Below are positions 1 to 11,814 of a stretch of 64,000 nt of DNA, one piece after another; positions within the stretch are counted from its first letter, which is position 1, and the number at the start of each line of letters is the position of its first letter. A model generated the notes under the pieces. It was not told the DNA's origin. It searched no databases and saw only the letters and a program-made list of their open reading frames with translations. Made by a program: the position numbers and the translations under genes. This DNA is from Myrica gale (taxonomy: Eukaryota > Streptophyta > Magnoliopsida > Fagales > Myricaceae), in NCBI GenBank assembly GCA_963930655.1, contig OZ005619.1:1594501-1658500 (forward strand), in the 5' to 3' direction.

Positions 1-457
1 TTATTTTTTCCGTTAGAATGATGTTGATAATGTCCGGACTGGATTGCGTGTTCATGACGATTTTTAAATTGTCAGTATATGCTGATGATTATTATTTGTT
101 AGGTAATGTCCGTGCGAACGTTGTATAAAAAGAGTCTGGACGGTATTGTAAAAATTGTGACGATTCTAATTGTCACTCAGTTACGACGATTTGAAATTTG
201 TCACCCTACAGAAAGTCTGAACTGTTTGCTTGTTCGTCCGTACAACATTTTGTTTTTTTACTACTTTCATTGTCACTCATTCGTGTATGTCGTCACACCA
301 GAGATGAACGTGTTTTTGACCGGTCTGAACGATTTTGGCGGTCTTGGATGGTTTTGAGTGACGAAATTAATATTTTGTCAGAGAAAAATCACTTTAGGTG
401 ACAAAATTTGGTTTGATATCTAAAATTTTGTCACCTAAAGGTATATTTCTTTTAGTG
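1..457. mobile_element. CACTA-like transposon, right end
   Basis: The interval is rich in short repeated motifs of the type GTGACAAAATT and TGACGA in both orientations, as in the subterminal regions of plant CACTA (En/Spm) elements. It ends at 451-457 in TTTAGTG, which read on the other strand is CACTAAAAGAAATATACC, a CACTA-type terminus. The other end would lie to the left of the window, so the 3-bp target duplication cannot be checked. No transposase coding is visible, and the short open frames here look fortuitous. Confidence 0.5.
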
Positions 458-1774
458 TCGGGAACATAATTCACTGAATCGTTGAGGCCGGTATAATTGA
501 ATAGGAGAGCAATATTCTTATAGCACTCTCAAATACCTACAAGAGTCAATACTCTACCTACACGAGTCTTCACCACACAAGCTATTTTATCAATCAAGCC
601 CAGAACCCTGGTATATGTATAATTTAATAGGAGAGAAATATATATTCTTAGGGACCGATGACGTTCAACTGGCCTAGGCAAGTTGCAACTCCTCGATCGA
701 TAGGGAATGTACTGTTTTTGACTGATCAACAACATGTGTGGTGTGGGCGTGTTTAAAACCATGAAAACCTGTGGAAGAATCAGTAGTACTAGTCTAAGCT
801 TGGGCGAAAGGTGTGGACAAATGCATGGCACGGGGTAGGAAATAACCCAAATAGATCATGGGTACCCTAATTTGACCAGTGGCCGGGGAGACAAGAAGAT
901 CATGTCAAATGAGTGATCCACCGTGCAGTGCGCGCCATTTGTTGGACTTTAATTTCTTTGCTTTCTTTGTTCTTTTGATTGTCATGATCTTCTGGACTTC
1001 AAACATATAATCCCAATATCCGAAATGATTAAAAGAATTCTTGGTGTGAACCGGTTGACTATCAAGATGATCAAAAGCAAAACTGGACCATGATACGTAC
1101 ACGTCCCATCGAGTACATAATTTCTCGGAGACAATTATTATCGTAATTAGAGAGCTGGATTATATTAATTAACCTTTATCTTTCTTAGTAAGCATATCAC
1201 AATATTGGTGTTTATAAACAATTCTCTTTGAGAAGTGGACGCTAATCCCTCGAGGTATACAGATATATATATATATATTCTCTCTCCCCCTCCCAAAAAA
1301 AAATTGATCGATGAGAGATAGGATTAGATTAATAGATTTGAACTCGAACTTCAACATCGATTTCATTTTCCAGTATCTTTTTTCTTAACTTTTTTTATTG
1401 AGTTATGAGTACTAGCTAGCTAGGAATATGATCTAGAACTTTATGTATTTTTTTTAATTTTTAAAAAAGCTAAAACTTAACATATAATAAAATAGTCGAT
1501 TATATATTAAGATACTTAATTTCAGCATATTCCACACAAAACGTCTGTAAAATATTAGTAATACGTACCCCTTGATGTGTATTATTTTGCGGCCCAATTT
1601 GTTTTCAATGTCAGCAACTGATATATATATATATAGACTTTGGGAGAACGAAGTTGGCTCTCGAATCTCGATCTATCCGCAACTTAATAACTAATTAATA
1701 CAAGCTTAATTTGAAGAGCTTCTTATTAAGAACAAACAAAACCTGCATCCGGATCGACGACCAATATATAGTTT

Positions 1775-1843
1775 ATGATCAACAATACAATGGCGGCTGG
1801 AATCAACGGAGCGCGCGAGCCAAAGCTTCTAGCTCTTACCTGA
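1775..1843 (+). other. Conserved 22-codon micro-ORF, copy A
   Basis: An ATG frame of 22 codons (begins MINNTMAAGING, ends ELK-free LLALT then TGA) lies about 150 bases downstream of a TATA-like run. The equivalent frame in block B (5551-5619) has the same start, length and stop, with three apparent amino-acid differences. In block C the corresponding sequence is broken. It may be the 5' end of a lost gene's first exon, an upstream ORF, or chance survival between recent duplicates. No known protein was recognised. Confidence 0.3.
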
Positions 1844-2050
1844 CCAAGGAGTGACGCGTACGTCCAGCATATGTTTCGTGTGCAGTGACATGGATTTGTT
1901 GGACTTCAAATTCATTTGTCGTCTAAGATATATGCCAAAGGAGCGGATAATATTGAACCGTATAATTTTGAACCACTTGGACCCAATTCAGATGGAAAGT
2001 AATAGTGGACCCAATTCGTCAGTCTCATCATTGTGTAAGAGCCTTGTTTA

Positions 2051-2225
2051 TTGTGTGAGTGGACAGGTGAAATTAAAAGTTGAGAAATCTAATGGCTAAA
2101 AAAATGTCACGTCATTTAATAAAACTGGGTCAGTTTTGCAGGTCGGGTTCATTAAATGACGTGACATTTTTTCAGCCATTAGATTTCTCAACTTCTAATC
2201 TCACCCGTCCACTCACACACTCAAA
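2051..2225. mobile_element. Palindromic snap-back MITE
   Basis: Two arms of roughly 70 bases (about 2051-2120 and 2151-2225) are near-perfect inverted copies around a loop of about 30 bases; key arm motif TGTCACGTCATTTAAT. Blocks B and C lack this insert at the corresponding site. The flanks TCATTGTGTAAG (left) and TCATTATGTAAG (right) look like a target-site duplication. Transcription through it would give a long hairpin RNA. Confidence 0.6.
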
Positions 2226-3091
2226 CAATAACCTCACTCACACAATAACTTTTGTCATTATGTAAGTGTTACTTTAGCTTTTATACGTGTTTAGAGTGGC
2301 CATAAACATATTCGTCTGTCGTTTTTTTTATTAAAAAAGAAAGAAAAAAACAATGACGTAGTAATTCTCTTCGAGCGTGAAGAGCACCTCTACAACAGAT
2401 TAATATTTATTTGAATTATAACCCCTGTTTATTGGACTAGCCCATCACTACAACATCAACAATCGTACTATCAGTTAGTTTAAACTCATTCACTGCATAT
2501 TTTTGTGCATGATATAATTCGTGTAATTAAAGTTGCTTATAACTTTTAGCCAAGTTTAGCTTGGCCATAAGAGGGCATATATCAGCGCTGGTGCCCAAGA
2601 AATAGACGACATTAATATGCGCATGTATGACATATATCGATCGATCGGATCATCTTCTCTGGCATCATTTAATTTGGCCAACAACGTCGTTCTTCTTGAA
2701 TCTCTATCCTCTTGACTTGCGGAAGGTGAAAGAAAACAAACTATATATTACTTTCCAATGTTATCTGCCCATAAAAGATATATCTAATCTGTACGTATAG
2801 GGGTTGCAGCCATTTATCACAGAAACCTGGGTTGGTTATAACTGGTGTACATATGTCTCGGTCAATTAACTTCCAACCAATTGAATTAACTCAGTACCTA
2901 CTCGATCGCTTCCTACCATGTCTACCGTGTATACAATTTTCTTTTTCACTTCCGAAACTGAAAGAAAACAACTAACCTGCCTATTTCCAATTTGGAGTGC
3001 ATTCATTGTTTGACGTAAGATGACTGATCAGTGGTTTTACATGTACAGATATGTACAGTACGCCTACTATGGGGATGATGTCTATGATGGC

Positions 3092-4047
3092 CGGGGGCGG
3101 CTCCAGCTATAGGTAGGGTAGGCGGTTGCTTAAGGCCCCTAAAATAAGAGGCTCCTAATTAAAAAATTTCTTTAATATGTATATTTAATGATAAGGCCTC
3201 AAAAATTTAACTTAAAACTATTTGTATAGAATTTTAGTTAATTAGTTTTTATTCTATAAAAAGACCTATTAAATCTCCTTGATAAAAGAAACCATTAACT
3301 CTTCAAAGAGGCCTATTAAATTTCTTTGATTGAAGTAACTATTAACTCTTCACCTTTTTTATAAAATCTCTTGCATTGATCAATCCTATAACGTCTATAT
3401 ATTTAAAAGATACTAATTCCAAATTAATTCAAACGAAATTCAATAAAATCAATATTCTATAAAATCTCCTTAAAATTGGGTTGTCAATTGATTCGAGAAA
3501 TCCTATAAAATCTTACACCCAATTCATTTAATTTTTTTTACCGTTACTTGAAAAATAAAAATAATCTCACACCTAATTCATTTAAAATCTCACACCTAAT
3601 CTATTTAATATTTGAAATCTTTGGATGAGGATGAGGATGATTTGAAAAAACATTGTCTTGTACTTGAAAATGTTTTAAAACATGAAAATCATGCTGATAT
3701 TGATGGTTTAGATTTATTTTAAGAATTGAATGTGTTAAAAAGAGATTTTAAAAATAGAGACTAATACTCCAATTGAAACATTAAACTATTTAAAAAAATT
3801 ATACTCTTTTTCAAATACAAGTATTTCTTGTATAATATTATTGACAATACTCTGTTGCTTCTGCAGAAAGAAGTTTTTCAAAACTAAAACTAATAAAATC
3901 CTATTTAGATCAACTATGACGCAAAAAAGATTAAGTGAATCGGTCATATTATCAATTGAAAATGATATATTAATAACAACTTTGATAAATAATTTTGCCT
4001 CATTTTAAAATTTTGTCTAAGGTCCAATTACCTTAGAGCCACCGCTG
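3092..4047 (+). mobile_element. Non-autonomous hAT element with transposase C-terminal relic
   Basis: A 956-bp element bounded by a perfect 8-bp target duplication ATGATGGC (3084-3091 and 4048-4055). The imperfect inverted ends begin CGGGGGCGGCTCC and, from the right, CAGCGGTGGCTCT. Near 3850-3980 the + strand encodes a decayed hAT dimerisation region: VASAERSFSKLKLIKSYL, then after a frameshift RSTMTQKRLSESVILSIEND. This is the typical C-terminus of TTF-zinc-finger hAT transposases. It sits inside block A and is absent from the matching part of block D. Confidence 0.75.
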
Positions 4048-4764
4048 ATGATGGCTATGAGAACCAGCACTCTTCTACTGTGGGGATTTCAAAAATATCT
4101 TCGACAATAAATTCCGCTGCGCAACTGATACTAACTATTTATTATGCGTATTAAGTAGTACATTAATTTCGCTGATTCTTTTATTTGGCCACCTGCTTTT
4201 GCCCCCGAGAACTTCTCTGAATCGGTTTTGTAAGTCATGTTTACTGTTTATTCACGTCACGAGTTGTTGTTCAGTTTTTTTTTTTTTTTTTAAGAAAAAG
4301 TGAGTTTATAGCACACTGTTTATGTCTGTGGCTAAAGCTGATGTCATAGAGAAGTCATTAATGCAATGGTTAAATGTGAATTATTTATTCGAATTATTAT
4401 ATTAAAATTGTCAGAATCAGCAAAGGTTTGCGTGTCTGAATCACCGATTGTAATTGTGTTTCGAGTATTAAATAGCGGAATATCCTAATCCAAACTTATT
4501 ACCAATGGAGCATCCATGCATTTATGTGTGACACATGACTTCGTACATGATACAAGTGTCATACTTGGACATGACATTTGGTCCCGTACATGATACAAGT
4601 ATGACACTCTAGTTATGCGTGGTAGGAGGTTGATGTGGAGAGGCTTTTGGGCCCCCTGTTCCCTACTTTCTAAACACACCAAAAAATCACCGATAAAAAT
4701 AGAGATCTTCTCTCTCCCCCTCTCTTTCTTTTTAGAAAGTTGTCTCCTTTCTTTAAGCATTTAA

Positions 4765-6390
4765 CTGGACCATGATACACGTCCCACCGAGTACATAATT
4801 TCTCGAAGATAATTATTTTCGTAATTAGAGAGCTGGATTATATTAACCTTTATCTTTCTTAGTGAGCATATCACAATATTGGTGTTTATAAATAATTCTC
4901 TTTGAGAAGTGGACGCTGATCCCGCCTTATATATGTGTGTGAAAAATAGGACTAGCTCGAGTTATACAGATATATTCCCCCTCCCCCAAAAAAATGATGA
5001 GAGATAGGATCAGATTAATAGATTTGAACTTGAACTTCAACATCGATTTCATTTTTCCAGTATCTTTTTTCTTTAACTTTTTTATTGAGTGTACTTGAGT
5101 ATTAGGAATATGGTCTAGACGTAATTTTAAAAATATAGCTTAATTAATTACTGAGATACCAAAACATTTGGATCCGAAGTAATTTTCGGATGATAACTTT
5201 ATGTATTTTTTTTTAATTTGTAAAAAGCTAAAACTTAACATAGAATAAAATAGTCTATTATATATATATATATATATATTAAGATACTTAATTTCAGCAT
5301 ATTTCCACACAAAACGTCTGTACCATATTAGCAATACGTACCCCATGATGTGTATTATTTTGCGGCACAATTTGCTTTCAATGTCAATTGTCAGCTAGCA
5401 ACCGATATATAAAGACTTTGGGGGAACGAAGTTGGCTCTCGAATCTCGATCTATCCGCAACTTAATAACTATAATTAATACAAGCTTTGAAGAGCTTCTT
5501 ATTAAGAACAAGCAAAACCTGCATCTGGATCGACGACCAATATGTAGTTTATGATCAACAATACAAAGGCGGCTGGAATCAACAGAGCGCGCGAGCCAAA
5601 GATTCTAGCTCTTACCTGACCAAGGAGTTACGCGCGCGTATGTCCAGCACATGTTTCGTGTGCAGTGACATTAATTTGTTGTACTTCAAATTCATTTGTC
5701 GTCTAAGATATATGCCAAAGGAGCGTATAATATGTGGTGCTAATTGGCGTGCACCGCTTTGACCCAATTCAGGAGGAAAGCAATAGTGGACCATTTTACA
5801 CGCAGCACTGAAACATATATATTCGTCTGTCTGATCATTGTGAAAGTGGTACTTCAACTTTTATACGTGTTTAGCGTGGCCATATACATATTCGTCTGTC
5901 TTCTTTTATTATTATTATTATTAAAAAATGAACAATTAGCGTAGCAATTTTCTTTAAGCGTGATTATAAGAGCACCTCTACTGTTAATTAATTGGACGCG
6001 GCCGTCACTACAGCATCAACAAAAATACTATCAATCAGTCTAAACTCATTCAGTACTGCATATTTTTCTGCATGATATCATTCGTGTAATTAAAGCTGCT
6101 TATAACTTTTAGCTAAGTTTAGCTTGGCCATAAGAGGGCATATATCAGCGCTGGTGCCTAATAAATAGACTACATAAATATGCGCATGCATGACATATAT
6201 ATATCGATCGGATCATCTACTCTCGCATCATTTAATTTGGCCAACAACGTCGTGTTCTTCGTGAATCTCTATCATCTTGACTTGCGGAAGGTGAAAGAAC
6301 ACAAACTATATATCACTTTCCAATGTTATCTGCCCATAAAAAATATATCTAATTATAGTCGTCTTCCAACGTACGGAATGATGCTCAAGT
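4765..6390. repeat. Duplicated block B
   Basis: Second copy of the block described at 590-3083, colinear with it from the CGAGTACATAATT landmark through GAAAGAACACAAAC. It lacks the palindromic MITE. A compact TATA-like sequence GATATATAAAG lies near 5404-5414, upstream of the micro-ORF at 5551. No other coding potential was seen. Confidence 0.6.
5551..5619 (+). other. Conserved 22-codon micro-ORF, copy B
   Basis: Counterpart of the micro-ORF in block A, with the same ATG, length and TGA stop. Visible differences are Met to Lys, Gly to Arg and Leu to Ile. The preservation of frame is suggestive but the ORF is too short to prove selection. Confidence 0.3.
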
Positions 6391-6718
6391 GAATTTTAAA
6401 TTTTATCTCATGGTCAATAGTAAATTGCCGCTTGGTATGAAATTTTTTTCTCAAAATTTTAATATTTTACTCTATAAGGTACTTATTTAAATCTCCCTAA
6501 GGTACACTTTTGCGATATAATTGATTCCTGCAGTTCAATTACCGTTACCAACTATTGGAGAAGTGCACACGTGGCTTGGAAAGAGAAGAATATATAACTA
6601 TCATATGCAACCTTCAAATTTAATTTTTATTTAAAAAATATTGCTTTTAATTTATATATCAATTTAAATAAATTTTTAATATTTTTATATTTGAGGGGCA
6701 TTTCGATCATTTTACGGG

Positions 6719-6904
6719 TATGTTTGGTGCCCAAATATTTGGGCTCAAATATTTGGGTTTAATCATAAAAAATTCACTACATAATTTTTTATTATTATAA
6801 TACTTATTAAAAATCTTCTCTCTCTTTACTTTTTCACCAACTCCCATAACATATCTTTACTTTATAATATTTCCCCAATACTCAAAATTTTCACCCTCAA
6901 ACAT
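6719..6904. mobile_element. MITE, family with TGTTTGGTGCCCAAATA end
   Basis: A stretch of about 186 bp starting TGTTTGGTGCCCAAATATTT and ending in CTCAAACATG. A closely similar copy lies at 62960-63149 and a more diverged relative at about 16080-16272. All share the internal phrase TTATTATTATAATA and the run CACTTTTT or ACTTTTTCACCAACTC. It has no coding capacity. Confidence 0.6.
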
Positions 6905-8130
6905 GTGGTTTAAAGGCTAAATTAAATGGAAGGCAAGAATATGGTGGAAATAAAATATTTTGAAACTTGAGAGAAACGTACTGATTTTTGTCCATAGATA
7001 TAGGACGTACTATAATGTTTCAAAAAAAAATTTTTGTTTACGAAAAAATTTGAGTTTGATTTGTTTTCTTAAAAACAATAGAACTTTTATAATTGATTTA
7101 GAAAAAAAATTGGGTAAGTTTTAAAACTTGAGAGGGACGATTCTTTTTTCTCTCTCTCTCTCTCAATAATGGTGGGATGATTCATGCTAGAGGGTTAAGA
7201 AGTAAGATCTACTGTCACCATCATGTAGGTTTCAGCTGTTTGGATGATGGGAAAAAAAGGTAGGTTTTTTTGGGCGTTGTTGGCAAACTTATTTTATATT
7301 AGGCAATTAGTTCTCTTAATATTTTTATCCAATAATTAATTTTTTGGGCGTTGTTACAATTCGATTCGAAGGTTACTATCCCATCGGGGAATTTTTAGCA
7401 ATTAAATAAGATGCACATTATCAAAAAGAAAATTAGAAGTGAAAAATCTTCTTTTTCAACTACTATTCAATCAAACGGTCAAAGTCAAACCCAAAGGAGA
7501 GAAAAAACACAACCTCCAGTTTCAGGCCAAGCCTTTTCCCAATGGTATACAATGTTTCTTATTTAACGACAGAATAGGCTTGTTTAGTCTCATCCCTGGG
7601 GCTATGTAGATGCGACAGGCTATGGCAATAAAGAGTTAGGTCGTGAAATTATTTATTATTTTATATAATAATTAATTGAGAGTTTTTATAATTTTTATGC
7701 TCGAATTATAACAAAAAAGAAGTCTTATGAAATTATAAATTACAGAGACTAACAAAGTCGTGACAATTAAAACAAAACTTCTATCTTATTTTAAACTGAG
7801 TATAAAATTATGATTTTATATTCTTATTCATCAAGTTTATTATATGTTTAGAATGGATAATTTATTTTTTTCTCAAATGTTTAGCAATTCTTTCCAATAT
7901 CCCAATGGCCAAGTGTTTAGACACTTATCTCTGAGTGTCATTCCCAGTGCATGAGCAAGTGTCTGCCTGTTTGCATTGGAACGATGGGCAGGTTTTATAG
8001 GCTTAAATTGTGAGTAGTGGTTATTCTTTGTTTCGTTTTTCCTTTCCCCCCTTTTCTGTTACATTCTCTTTCAGTCGGGAAAAAAAAGTCATTAGTAGGG
8101 AATATGATCGATGTGCTTAGATCACTCTAA
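6905..8130. other. Gene-free spacer
   Basis: AT-rich sequence with poly-A/T runs and a CT microsatellite near 7143-7164. No exon-like open frame or recognised repeat end was seen. Confidence 0.5.
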
Positions 8131-8329
8131 GGCTGCGTTTGCGTGTTAAAATTTTACACCCTCTAAAATTTTAACACAATAAAATATTACAATATAATCT
8201 CTCTCTCTCCCATCAAATCACTACTTTTCACTACAAAAAATATAAAAAATTACGTCTCTCTTCACTTTTTTACTAAACCTAATACCTAAAATTTTAACAA
8301 CACTAAAATTTTACAAAACAAACACACCA
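8131..8329. mobile_element. Tourist-like MITE, 199 bp
   Basis: Exactly 199 bp between a TAA (8128-8130) and a TTA (8330-8332) target-type trinucleotide. It starts GGCTGCGTTTGCG and ends AACAAACACACCA, giving GTTTG-containing inverted ends. It is an inverted-orientation relative of the 199-bp elements at 27787-27985 and 43295-43493. TAA/TWA targets and small size fit PIF/Harbinger-derived Tourist MITEs. Confidence 0.7.
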
Positions 8330-9739
8330 TTAGTTCTATTGCATCGATATTCCGTTAAATTTATTTGGAGAAAAATCACTTTATGCACTAAATTTATCGT
8401 AGCAATATTAAATAAGAGTCTCAACTAACACAACACTTTGAATCCCTAAGCTTTCAAAATCTATTTTCCCAAAAAAAAGAAAAAAAAATTAATGGTCAAA
8501 ACTCTGACGCATGACTCATTTATAACACATATGGCACGGTCGATCCATGTATATATGAACAAAATAGTTTTGGTAGTGTGAAGGAATAATGTGAGTTTTT
8601 TCCAATTTATTTTGGTCTCTTCTTCAGAAATCAAAGTTGCGACCGAAGTTTACAGTTGCCGTCTTCCTGAAGATCATAGGGCTAGAGTTGTTTAGCACTT
8701 AGCTCTTTTTTCTCAAATATAACTATATATATAGTTGTCCTCATTGAAAATCCATGTGAATTGGGATGCACTTAGTGCATGGGTCCTTCAATCTAATAAA
8801 TGGAAAGACAAAGAGACCAAATATCGGTCTATTTGCCAAAAAGTACAAAACCAAAATGATTAGTGTTCTTCATCTTTCCTCTAATATGTATATGTAACTG
8901 TATTTGTTTTCATTGAAAATCCAAGTGAACTGGGGTTGATTCTGGCCGTGGGTCTTGATCATTTGTGATTATGGAAGTGCTTAATTACGAGACTAATACA
9001 AGTCCCTTGCCATTAAGTAGGATTACAATCCCAAAAATCGATCAATATCCTTTCTCTCTCTCTCCTATCAACTTCCCATTATAATTCCTATTAGCTAGAT
9101 CTTATCCTCGCTTCCTGGGCAAAAGTCAGAAGTTAAAGGCGTATCGAGAAATCTAGGTGATATTTGATTGTAAAAATTTTGGGAGGGTAAAAAAGTGAAA
9201 AGATAAATGATTTGAATGATTTTTTATATTTATTTGGAGTGAAAAACGATGATTTGACGGAGGAGAGATAAAATTTTGGAGAGTTAATATTTTGGGGTGG
9301 AAATTTTTGCTCTCGAACGTCTCTTAATAACGAGGTTCACAATTAGCATTTCAGATAGAACAACTTCATTTTCTCAACTTTCATTTGAACCACAAAAAGG
9401 AACTTCGTTTTGTCAACTTGGCTAAAGTAATGATACAAGGCTTGCCGCATCGAAATTAAGGAACTGTAATGGATATCCTATATCGTATATATGTTTGTAT
9501 GCGTATGTCCTATTGTCATGCATGATCATCTTTTTCCTCCATGTACGTGCAACCTTTAGAAGTCTCTATTAATAATTAATAGGTGATGATGATCTGCTAG
9601 CCAAAAAATCAGAGGCACTCTTTGTGAGAGATTTCTCTTCGTAGTACTAGTCAGATTGATGCTTATTTTCAATAAACGACCCTTAACGAGTGTTTGCTTG
9701 TATTATCAACCAGAATTTGATACTTTAATCGATCGAGTG
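8330..9739. other. Gene-free spacer with weak MITE-like remnant
   Basis: No coding region was recognised. Around 9160-9320 the phrases AAAAGTGAAAAGATAA and GGAGAGATAAAATTTTGG resemble the internal parts of the window's MITEs, so a decayed copy is likely there. Confidence 0.4.
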
Positions 9740-10700
9740 CAACCACGGAGGAGGGGGGAGCTCCGGCTCCCTCACCCCCTCCTCCTTTTTCTCTTTCTTT
9801 TTCTCCTTCTTCCTCTTCTTTCTCCCTTTCCCTTCTCTGGTTGGCTTGGCTTACGGTTGGTTTGGGTCTTTTGTGGGTTTTCTTGGCAGGTGGCTTCCCC
9901 TTGGAGTTCGACGGTTTTCGCCCTGTCCCCGTCAACATGCGCCAGCTAGTGGTTTTCAGCGGGCGATGGGCTTCACGCCGATGGCTGGACGGCTTCCTTC
10001 GGCCAGCGCATGATGATCCACGCGCACCACGCGGTGCACGTGGATCTCACGCGCACCACGCGGTGCGCGTGGATCTCACGCGCTGCCCACTCTTTGGGCG
10101 CGTGCGGCCTCCTCCGGCCTCCTCCCGGTTCTCCTTTTCGCTGGACATGCCTCAGCGGCTCATGAGCTCCATTTTCCGCTGTTCTGTCCCCCACCAGCCT
10201 TGGCCCGCCGCCGCCACCGTCTCGACCGCCAATAAACTCGTTTGAGTCTGCCCTTTTGTTTCGGGCATGTGTGCTGCTCTGTTGTCGCCCGTTTGGGTCA
10301 TCCCCTCTGTTTAGGGCTTGTGCTTTGTCGTGTTTTCGCCCATTCCGGCCTGCCCCTCTGTTTAGGGCTTGTTGTTGGTTTTGGTCCGTGGTCGTCTGTC
10401 CGCCCCTTCCGTGGGCTTATCCGAGTCCTTGTGACTCTCTTCCGACCCTTTGTTGGGTCTCGCTACGCGTCGTTTGTGGCACTTTACCGGCTTGTCCAAG
10501 TCCTAATAGCTTTGCCTACTATGTCCGACCATCACTCCCTCTGCCCTGCATGGAGTTCATAGTGGTTCCTCTGATCCGTCCGAGGGTCTTGCTGGTTTTG
10601 TCTGTCTGTCCTGTTATTTTGTTGGTGTTTGTTTTGTCTGTCTTGTTTGTTGTTTTCAGTTTCTAATCTATTGGTTGTTTATCGAGAAAAAAAAGAAAGC
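9740..10700. repeat. GC-rich island with internal tandem repeats, unknown origin
   Basis: About 950 bases of C/G-rich sequence in strongly AT-rich surroundings. It begins in a polypyrimidine tract (about 9770-9835). It contains two tandem 29-31-bp palindromic units around CACGCGCACCACGCGGTG (about 10019-10080), and then a pair of units of about 63 bp ending CCCCTCTGTTTAGGGCTTGT (about 10302-10370). It closes in an A-rich run (about 10685-10700). The open frames on both strands are low-complexity. The A-rich tail suggests a retroposed or non-LTR-type sequence, but a nonautonomous DNA transposon is equally possible. Confidence 0.45.
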
Positions 10701-10860
10701 GGTTCTTGTACGGACAATTTCTGCAAGCGGTTTGTTTCTAGTTAGGGGTAATCTCGCTAATTAATTATACGGACTCTATGCTCTATTTCGATATATAGTG
10801 CAAAAAGATTCTGTTATTTTTAATTAATTAATCATTATAATATTCCAGACTAGTATTTTC

Positions 10861-11221
10861 TTGGGGAAAATACACTTTCCACCCACAAACTACCAGGGTA
10901 GTGACACATTGCACCCCAAACTACCATCTTTAAGACATTGCACACTCAAACTACCAATGTTAGACATTTTACACCATAAACTACTCACTTTGACACATTA
11001 CACCCTCAAACTACTAATATTAAACACTTTGCACTCTCCATTTGACAATAATACCCTTAACAAATTAATGAATTGACAACAATATCTTTATTATATGCAA
11101 AATGGGTCAAGGGTATTATCGTCATTTTAGTCTACAAATTTGACATAGGGTACAAAATGTCAAAAATTGGTAATTTAGGGTGCAAAGTGTAATAGTTTGT
11201 GGGTGAAAAATGTATTTCCCT
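10861..11221. mobile_element. Foldback-type repeat, copy 1
   Basis: About 360 bp with long imperfect inverted ends (left GGGGAAAATACACTTTCCAC, right GGGTGAAAAATGTATTTCCC). The interior repeats CACATT(G/A)CACCC-AAACTACC-like units several times. A second copy lies at about 56030-56430 and a more distant relative at about 23010-23390. The flanking TATTTTC on both sides may be part of a degenerate 9-bp target duplication, as in MULE-derived elements. Confidence 0.6.
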
Positions 11222-11615
11222 CTATTTTCTAATTAACCAAATAGGCTACACGTGTTTTTTTTTTTAAATATACAGGAATAGAGGCGAGATATCATGTGAT
11301 TTACGACGTTTCATATAAATTCAACAAAGGAATGATTTTTCATGTACCGGTACTGATAAAATTCTGATCCACAATCATTTGAGGGAGATAGCTCCAATTA
11401 CTAGCAATATTAATTATGTGTCTTTTTTACTTTCTTGTTTAACTTTTAATTTGTTCCGTCAATTGTGCTACAAGTAAATGACATGGCCCCCATCAGTGGA
11501 GTCAACTGTGTCTATTAATATAAAATATATGAAATAATATAATAGAGGAAATTATATAATTATATCATGAATAAATAAACGTTTTAATTGCAAGTAGTTG
11601 AACAGAATTGACTGT

Positions 11616-11802
11616 GGGTGGGTTTGTGTTGTAAAATTTTTGTGTTGTTAAAATTTTAGGTATTGAGTTAGTGAAAAAGTAAAGAGAGGTAATTTTTTAT
11701 ATCTTTTGCAGTGAAAAGTTATGATTTGATGAGAGAGAGAGATTATATTGTAGTATTTTATTGTGAGATGATGTAAAATTTTGTGACATTGCAAACGGAC
11801 CC
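11616..11802. mobile_element. MITE related to the 199-bp Tourist family
   Basis: It starts GGGTGGGTTTGTGTTG and ends GCAAACGGACCC. Its interior shares GTGAAAAAGTAAAGAGAGGTA with the 199-bp family. Slightly shorter than those copies, and the target duplication is unclear. Confidence 0.5.
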
Positions 11803-11814
11803 TGTATCGTATAG

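Larger units (their letters stand above)
590..3083. repeat. Duplicated block A (non-coding, promoter-like)
   Basis: This stretch recurs, diverged, as block B (about 4765-6390), block C (about 11815-13720) and, for its right part, block D (about 55210-56000). Landmarks shared by A, B and C include the run from CGAGTACATAATT to GAGAAGTGGACGCT and the sequence around TTCGTGTGCAG. Its right half (2580-3060) matches block D around the phrase AAGATATATCTAATCTGTAC. At about 1620-1640 there is a TA-rich TATA-like box followed by a UTR-like stretch. No long coding frame survives. It could be the 5' remains of a decayed duplicated gene or simply co-duplicated flank. Confidence 0.6.

Noticed and set aside
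9656..10666. Overlapping open frames of about 100-136 codons on both strands
   Set aside because: They result from GC-rich, low-stop composition and tandem repeats; no recognisable domain, and all frames are similarly open.
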